Shown one piece after another: positions 60,541 to 64,000 of a stretch of DNA of 64,000 nucleotides. Location: contig CAMCWV010000001.1 of NCBI GenBank assembly GCA_945882915.1, positions 1 to 64,000 of the forward strand. The letters are read 5' to 3'. The first letter of the stretch is position 1. Every line of letters begins with the position of its first letter. A model generated the notes under the pieces. The model did not search any database. It saw nothing but the letters and a program-made list of their open reading frames with translations, and was not told where the DNA came from. The DNA is from Waddlia chondrophila WSU 86-1044 (GTDB lineage: Bacteria > Chlamydiota > Chlamydiia > Chlamydiales > CAMCWV01). The translations under genes and the position numbers were made by a program.

Positions 60541-60698
60541 AACCAGGTTTTATCAAAAGCAGGTGCCTGTACCCTTTCTATTTCTCTGTGATTCTGCGGT
60601 AAAAATCTTTAATCTTTTTACTAAGCACAAAAATGTCCGACCTATAAAACCGTGTAAGCGGTAATTAAAGGTCCAAGGCCACATTTCTTACACAGAGG

Positions 60699-61871
60699 TT
60701 AGCGCCAGGCCGGGCCGGGGAAGAGGTACTCGACGTAGGCGGCTGAGGTTGCCCAATAATCGACGTAGGTGCTGGCGCTAATGCGTTCGTACCCTTTATC
60801 TACTGAATCATTATAATATTTTTGGAGCCAATTCCAAAAAGCAACAGACTCTGTTTTACGCCCAAGAAGAGCAGTACTCAGAATTATTCGATCGACTCTT
60901 AAGCGATTATGATTGCTGAGAGTCATCCAATTAGTAAGTCTCGCCTCAAAATTAGCAGCCTTGCGAACCTCAGGAACTGTTGATTTGTACTCTAACCCAT
61001 AAAAATCCATCATCATGAGAAATGCTCTATCAAAATTCTGATGAAAATCAGGAAGTGCCTTCAAATCTTTGATGACCTGATCTGTTAAAATTGGAGCTTG
61101 AGTCCAAGCGCCACTCTTGTCAGGAAGAGGGAATAAAAGTTGTATGAAGCTATGATTAGCTTCTAGGTGCGTATGATTCTGAGCCAAAGCCTCAGTTACC
61201 GAAAAAGTCTCTGCTCCACCACCCCCCAACTTTCTAGTCCCTTTCCAGTAATCTACCAAGTGCTCGCTAGGAATACGTCCTCCACTTCCAGCTGTCGCCT
61301 GTGCAGCCCTTACAAAACGAGCTTGGGCAGCTTTAAGAAGATCTGCTGGAGAGGGAAGTAGAGCCGGCCCACCTTTTTTCCCTGCTTCAGCTATAGCAGG
61401 AGCAGGAGCAGAAGGCTTGCCTATACCTGCACCTGCGCCTTTAGGCGCTCCCTCTTTTAAATTAACAGCAGAGTCTCTACGGGGCAGGAGATTTTTAAAC
61501 TCAACGGGAGTTCTAACGCTTTGAAGACACAGAAATCCGTAATAAATTGTCTTAGTGCATTGGATTGTAAAGGCAAAGTGCTCGTGGGTGAAGCTGATCA
61601 AGCCATAAGCCCCTTCCTTCTGCACTTGCTTAATTACCTTTCCTGTAAGGACATCTTTGCTAAAGTTGACTGTGTCAATTAAAGCGTTGATGACGGTGTC
61701 CCCAATCACAAGAAACGCAGCTGCAACACCGCACGCTTTAAGAGCCATCTGGCTCTGAGGGTCTCCCTTCCCAGCGCGCGACTCTACAGCGCTGTGCGTG
61801 CAGGCGTACGAAATCCCTACGTTATTTATTAGAGGAGAATAAAATGGCGAGAGCGAAGACGGCTGTAACAT
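60699..61871 (-). CDS. Protein with a C-terminal opioid-growth-factor-receptor (OGFr)-like domain
   Basis: 390 residues. Residues 40-120 contain hydrophobic helices (ACGVAAAFLVIGDTVINALI) and 130-175 a Pro/Ala/Gly linker. Residues 205-385 match the OGFr conserved region: DYWKGTRKLGG, HLEANHSFIQLLFPLPDKSG, APILTDQVIKDL, MMMDFYGLEYKST, NFEARLTNWMTLSNHNRLRV then DRIILSTALLG. OGFr is a eukaryotic peptide receptor, and related domains occur in scattered bacteria; its biochemical role is unknown. A host-interaction role is possible. A short tail DYWATSAAYVEYLFPGPAWR follows. Confidence 0.75.
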   Translation of the reverse strand: MLQPSSLSPFYSPLINNVGISYACTHSAVESRAGKGDPQSQMALKACGVAAAFLVIGDTVINALIDTVNFSKDVLTGKVIKQVQKEGAYGLISFTHEHFAFTIQCTKTIYYGFLCLQSVRTPVEFKNLLPRRDSAVNLKEGAPKGAGAGIGKPSAPAPAIAEAGKKGGPALLPSPADLLKAAQARFVRAAQATAGSGGRIPSEHLVDYWKGTRKLGGGGAETFSVTEALAQNHTHLEANHSFIQLLFPLPDKSGAWTQAPILTDQVIKDLKALPDFHQNFDRAFLMMMDFYGLEYKSTVPEVRKAANFEARLTNWMTLSNHNRLRVDRIILSTALLGRKTESVAFWNWLQKYYNDSVDKGYERISASTYVDYWATSAAYVEYLFPGPAWR

Positions 61872-61947
61872 AAACCCTCATGAATGAGTTGTTTGCAAAG
61901 AGATTTCTAATAAAGATCTATTCTATATTAAACCGCCACCTGTTTTA

Positions 61948-63651
61948 TTAGCTACCCCCGTAAAAAAAGGGGTCAGCCCTTTCACTCCAGACACATCTAA
62001 AGCCAGTACAACCATTAAGATCATCCTCGTGCATAGAAGTCCTAGTGGTCGTTGTAGAGGTAACCTTTGAACTTCTAAACGAACCCCCTCTAACAACTTT
62101 ATAAGGAGTTGCCTTTAAGTTCTGCGGGTTCCAAATAGGCTGAATCTTCCCCTTTGCAAGATTGCTGTACCAATCAGCATCAAAAGAAGAGCAGGTCCAC
62201 TCAGCCGCATTGCCGCTCATATCTTCAATAGCAAGCTGCTCGCTAAATGGTTCATAAGGCTGCGATGGAAGCTGCGACTCGTAACTTCCCACAGATTTTG
62301 TGCCCGCTGTGTCCGTATTGCCCAAAGCCTGGTTGTAGTAAGGCCCGTAAGGATATGGATAACCAGAAGCCCCTTTTGCAGCCCGCTCCCACTCAGCTTC
62401 TGTAGGAAGGCGCTTGCCCATCCATCTTGCATAAGCGGCCACGTCTTTATAAGAGACATTCACAACGGGGTGATCTTCTAACCCCTCAGGAATTTGATGT
62501 TCAACCCAATGAGCTGGCTCTCTGTGGCTTGTTGCCACAACAAAGCGCAGGTACTCACGGTTTGTCACTTCATACTTATCAATGAAAAAACTAGGCATTG
62601 CAACAAGCAGAGAAGGCGCTTCTACCGAAGAGACAAATCGTCTTTCCTCTTGCGCTGCAGGGAGCATTTGAGCCACACTTTCGCCGCTGATAGGTTGCGG
62701 CGTTAAAATAACAGGTAACGTCCCAATTGACATTGTAAGAGAGACGTTGTTTCCAAGAACAAACTGCCCGGGGGGCACATAAACCATGTTTTCAGGACGC
62801 TTGCCTCCTTCCATCGAAAAGAAGTAAGGCGTCGTAACGATAAGCTCTCCCATATCCCCTTTGATTGTGTCGATGTCTCTCCAAGGAATAGTCAGCGGCT
62901 GGTTATCCTTAGCGAGCAGAATCTTAAGGCTTTCGTCTTTAAGCCTTGAAAAGGGAAGTTGCCGGTCGAGTACATCTCCTTTTAGATACCCCTGAATACC
63001 GCCAGAATATCTATGAGTCCCCCCAATAACGTGCACTTCTAGAATATCTCCAGAAAATATTGAAAAGTCACTTCCCCCATCCGTAAGATGGATCTTCTGT
63101 GTTGAAAGGATGACGGGAAACCGGTCGCCCCCTTTGAGGACAACGCTCATAAACTGTTCTTGAATAAGAGGCGCAGTCAAGCCTCTCTGCTTAAATAAAA
63201 CGAAATTTACATTTTTAGGGTCGATGCTCTTCTGCTGAAACTCTTCGTGCCCTCTGGTGCCGCTTGACGTTTTATTTATCACAACAACTTTAACTTGGCA
63301 GTTAAGGGTATTTGTCGGCATCCGCCCCATATAATTTTGGCCGTTGCGAGTCACAACTTGCATTTTGCCATCAGCAGGGAAAAACGCCATACCTGCGACC
63401 TCTCCGAGAACAAAGCTCACAGTTCCAAAAGAATATTCAATCGAAGGGACGTAGTCAAAAACGACCTGCAGCTGAGCCCCATCGCGCATTACCATACAAT
63501 CTGTTTTAAAACCTGAAGGGTCACCAACAGCGCGCCATTCTTTAGCCGGAAGGGCAAAAGAAAACTCGTCGCGATTAGCTGCATAAAGAGTCGTTAGTGA
63601 ACAGATAAGCAAAAGTGCATTGAAGAACATCTTAACGGAGCGTGAAAGCAT
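61948..63651 (-). CDS. Exported FGE/SUMF1-fold protein without the catalytic cysteines
   Basis: 567 residues. Signal peptide MLSRSVKMFFNALLLICSLT, TLYA; the ATG at 63630 (MFFNALL) is an alternative start. Residues 35-330 are beta-rich with no family recognised. From about 345 an FGE-sulfatase domain: FFIDKYEVTNREYLRFV, HPVVNVSYKDVAAYARWMGK, RLPTEAEWERAAKGASG, DMSGNAAEWTCSSFDADWY, VVRGGSFRSSKV, GFRCVWS. Active formylglycine-generating enzymes have two Cys after the RGGS motif; here Ser/Thr fill the region, so a binding or scaffold role is more likely. Confidence 0.85.
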   Translation of the reverse strand: MLSRSVKMFFNALLLICSLTTLYAANRDEFSFALPAKEWRAVGDPSGFKTDCMVMRDGAQLQVVFDYVPSIEYSFGTVSFVLGEVAGMAFFPADGKMQVVTRNGQNYMGRMPTNTLNCQVKVVVINKTSSGTRGHEEFQQKSIDPKNVNFVLFKQRGLTAPLIQEQFMSVVLKGGDRFPVILSTQKIHLTDGGSDFSIFSGDILEVHVIGGTHRYSGGIQGYLKGDVLDRQLPFSRLKDESLKILLAKDNQPLTIPWRDIDTIKGDMGELIVTTPYFFSMEGGKRPENMVYVPPGQFVLGNNVSLTMSIGTLPVILTPQPISGESVAQMLPAAQEERRFVSSVEAPSLLVAMPSFFIDKYEVTNREYLRFVVATSHREPAHWVEHQIPEGLEDHPVVNVSYKDVAAYARWMGKRLPTEAEWERAAKGASGYPYPYGPYYNQALGNTDTAGTKSVGSYESQLPSQPYEPFSEQLAIEDMSGNAAEWTCSSFDADWYSNLAKGKIQPIWNPQNLKATPYKVVRGGSFRSSKVTSTTTTRTSMHEDDLNGCTGFRCVWSERADPFFYGGS

Positions 63652-63683
63652 GGTACAGCCGTGTTAAATTTGCTTAGAAATTA

Positions 63684-63715
63684 TATACTCCTCGTAGCTG
63701 AAAACGGGAATTTGG
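63684..63715. repeat. Palindromic repeat, type A half copy (copy 21)
   Basis: TATACTCCTCGTAGCTGAAA then ACGGGAATTTGG, running into TATAATTTAAC. The join creates a TATAAT that might serve uvrA, but a matching -35 box is not clear. Confidence 0.85.
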
Positions 63716-63755
63716 TATAATTTAACTCTCATTTAGTAACTTCCATAAGAGAAAC

Positions 63756-64000
63756 GTGTATAATCGTCAAATTATTTTAAAAAAAGTTAGAGTCCACAAT
63801 CTCAAGGCAGTTGACCTCACTCTTGACTGCGATGAACTTATCGTGTTTACCGGGGTTTCGGGATCTGGAAAGTCATCTCTTGCCTTCGACACCATCTATG
63901 TCGAGGGGCAGCGCCGTTACATCGAATCGCTCTCCACCTATGCCCGTAGATACCTTGGAGACATACCAAAGCCTGACGTAGAATCAGTATCAGGTCTTTC
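63756..64000 (+). CDS. uvrA: Excinuclease ABC subunit A, N-terminal part
   Basis: Starts at GTG 63756 after AAGAGAAAC and runs off the window. The 81 residues read [20 protein letters not shown], with Walker [19 protein letters not shown] and [20 protein letters not shown], the UvrA start region. UvrA finds bulky DNA lesions with UvrB. The end and the total length (chlamydial UvrA is often nearly doubled) are outside the window. Confidence 0.95.
   Translation, partial: MYNRQIILKKVRVHNLKAVDLTLDCDELIVFTGVSGSGKSSLAFDTIYVEGQRRYIESLSTYARRYLGDIPKPDVESVSGL

Noticed and set aside
63700-63719. Promoter for uvrA formed by the repeat half and TATAAT
   Set aside because: The TATAAT is good but no -35 box lies at the right spacing; kept only as a remark.

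Overview
The window looks like a chromosomal segment from a member of the Chlamydiota outside the genus Chlamydia (an environmental, Parachlamydiales-like lineage). The evidence is the chlamydial V-type ATPase cluster in the order E, DUF2764, A, B, D, I, K, a lysine-rich Hc2-like histone H1 homologue, a transaldolase next to the ATPase genes, two AGCS alanine/glycine symporters, a cluster thrS-like, infC, rpmI, rplT, pheS, and several eukaryote-like proteins typical of intracellular bacteria. The species cannot be named from the sequence alone.

Layout. 0-10.7 kb: the 5' end of a TnpB gene, a transglutaminase/TPR exported protein, carbonic anhydrase overlapping an LtaS-like sulfatase, a three-repeat exported protein, M18 aminopeptidase, transketolase and a membrane diguanylate cyclase. 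10.7-18.2 kb: dense palindromic repeats around a large protein with a PI4K-like kinase domain, then an MBL/beta-CASP RNase, a Nudix hydrolase and a sugar transporter. 18.3-23.7 kb: a broken REP-type transposase (RAYT), tRNA-Ser, pheS, rplT, rpmI, infC, a strongly diverged ThrRS-like protein and tRNA-Val. 23.9-38.3 kb: housekeeping genes nadB, mnmM-like, adk, folC, PHP phosphatase, murB, nusB, a Jag_N/FapA protein, mnmA, an MHS transporter and two RNA methyltransferases. 38.4-44.1 kb: small secreted or broken genes, a repeat-containing protein with a basic tail, the histone-like gene, a phosphoribosyltransferase and two AGCS symporters. 44.7-56.7 kb: a conserved large protein with a lipoprotein, fumC, and the V-ATPase genes, which are split by a large inverted repeat. 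56.9-64 kb: small exported proteins, a zinc-ribbon/transaldolase fusion, an OGFr-domain protein, an FGE-fold protein and the start of uvrA.

The most striking global feature is repeat load. One palindromic family (arm TATACTCCTC[G/T]TAGCTGAAAA, then CGGGAATTTGGAC) occurs about 22 times as short (about 70 bp), long (about 164 bp), half and chimeric forms. It supplies stop codons to at least three reading frames and a Shine-Dalgarno sequence to at least one gene. Three further families are present: a 256/226-bp MITE-like element with CGTAACAGTTCACATACCC ends, a 180-260-bp element with CTCGACATGTCGAG palindromes, and a large nested inverted repeat inside the ATPase cluster.

Functionally the region mixes core metabolism (non-oxidative pentose phosphate, folate, NAD, peptidoglycan), translation genes, cation-driven import and ATPase, and candidate host-interaction proteins (PI4K-like, OGFr-like, NLS-like tail). 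All calls come from reading the sequence; no database search was run.
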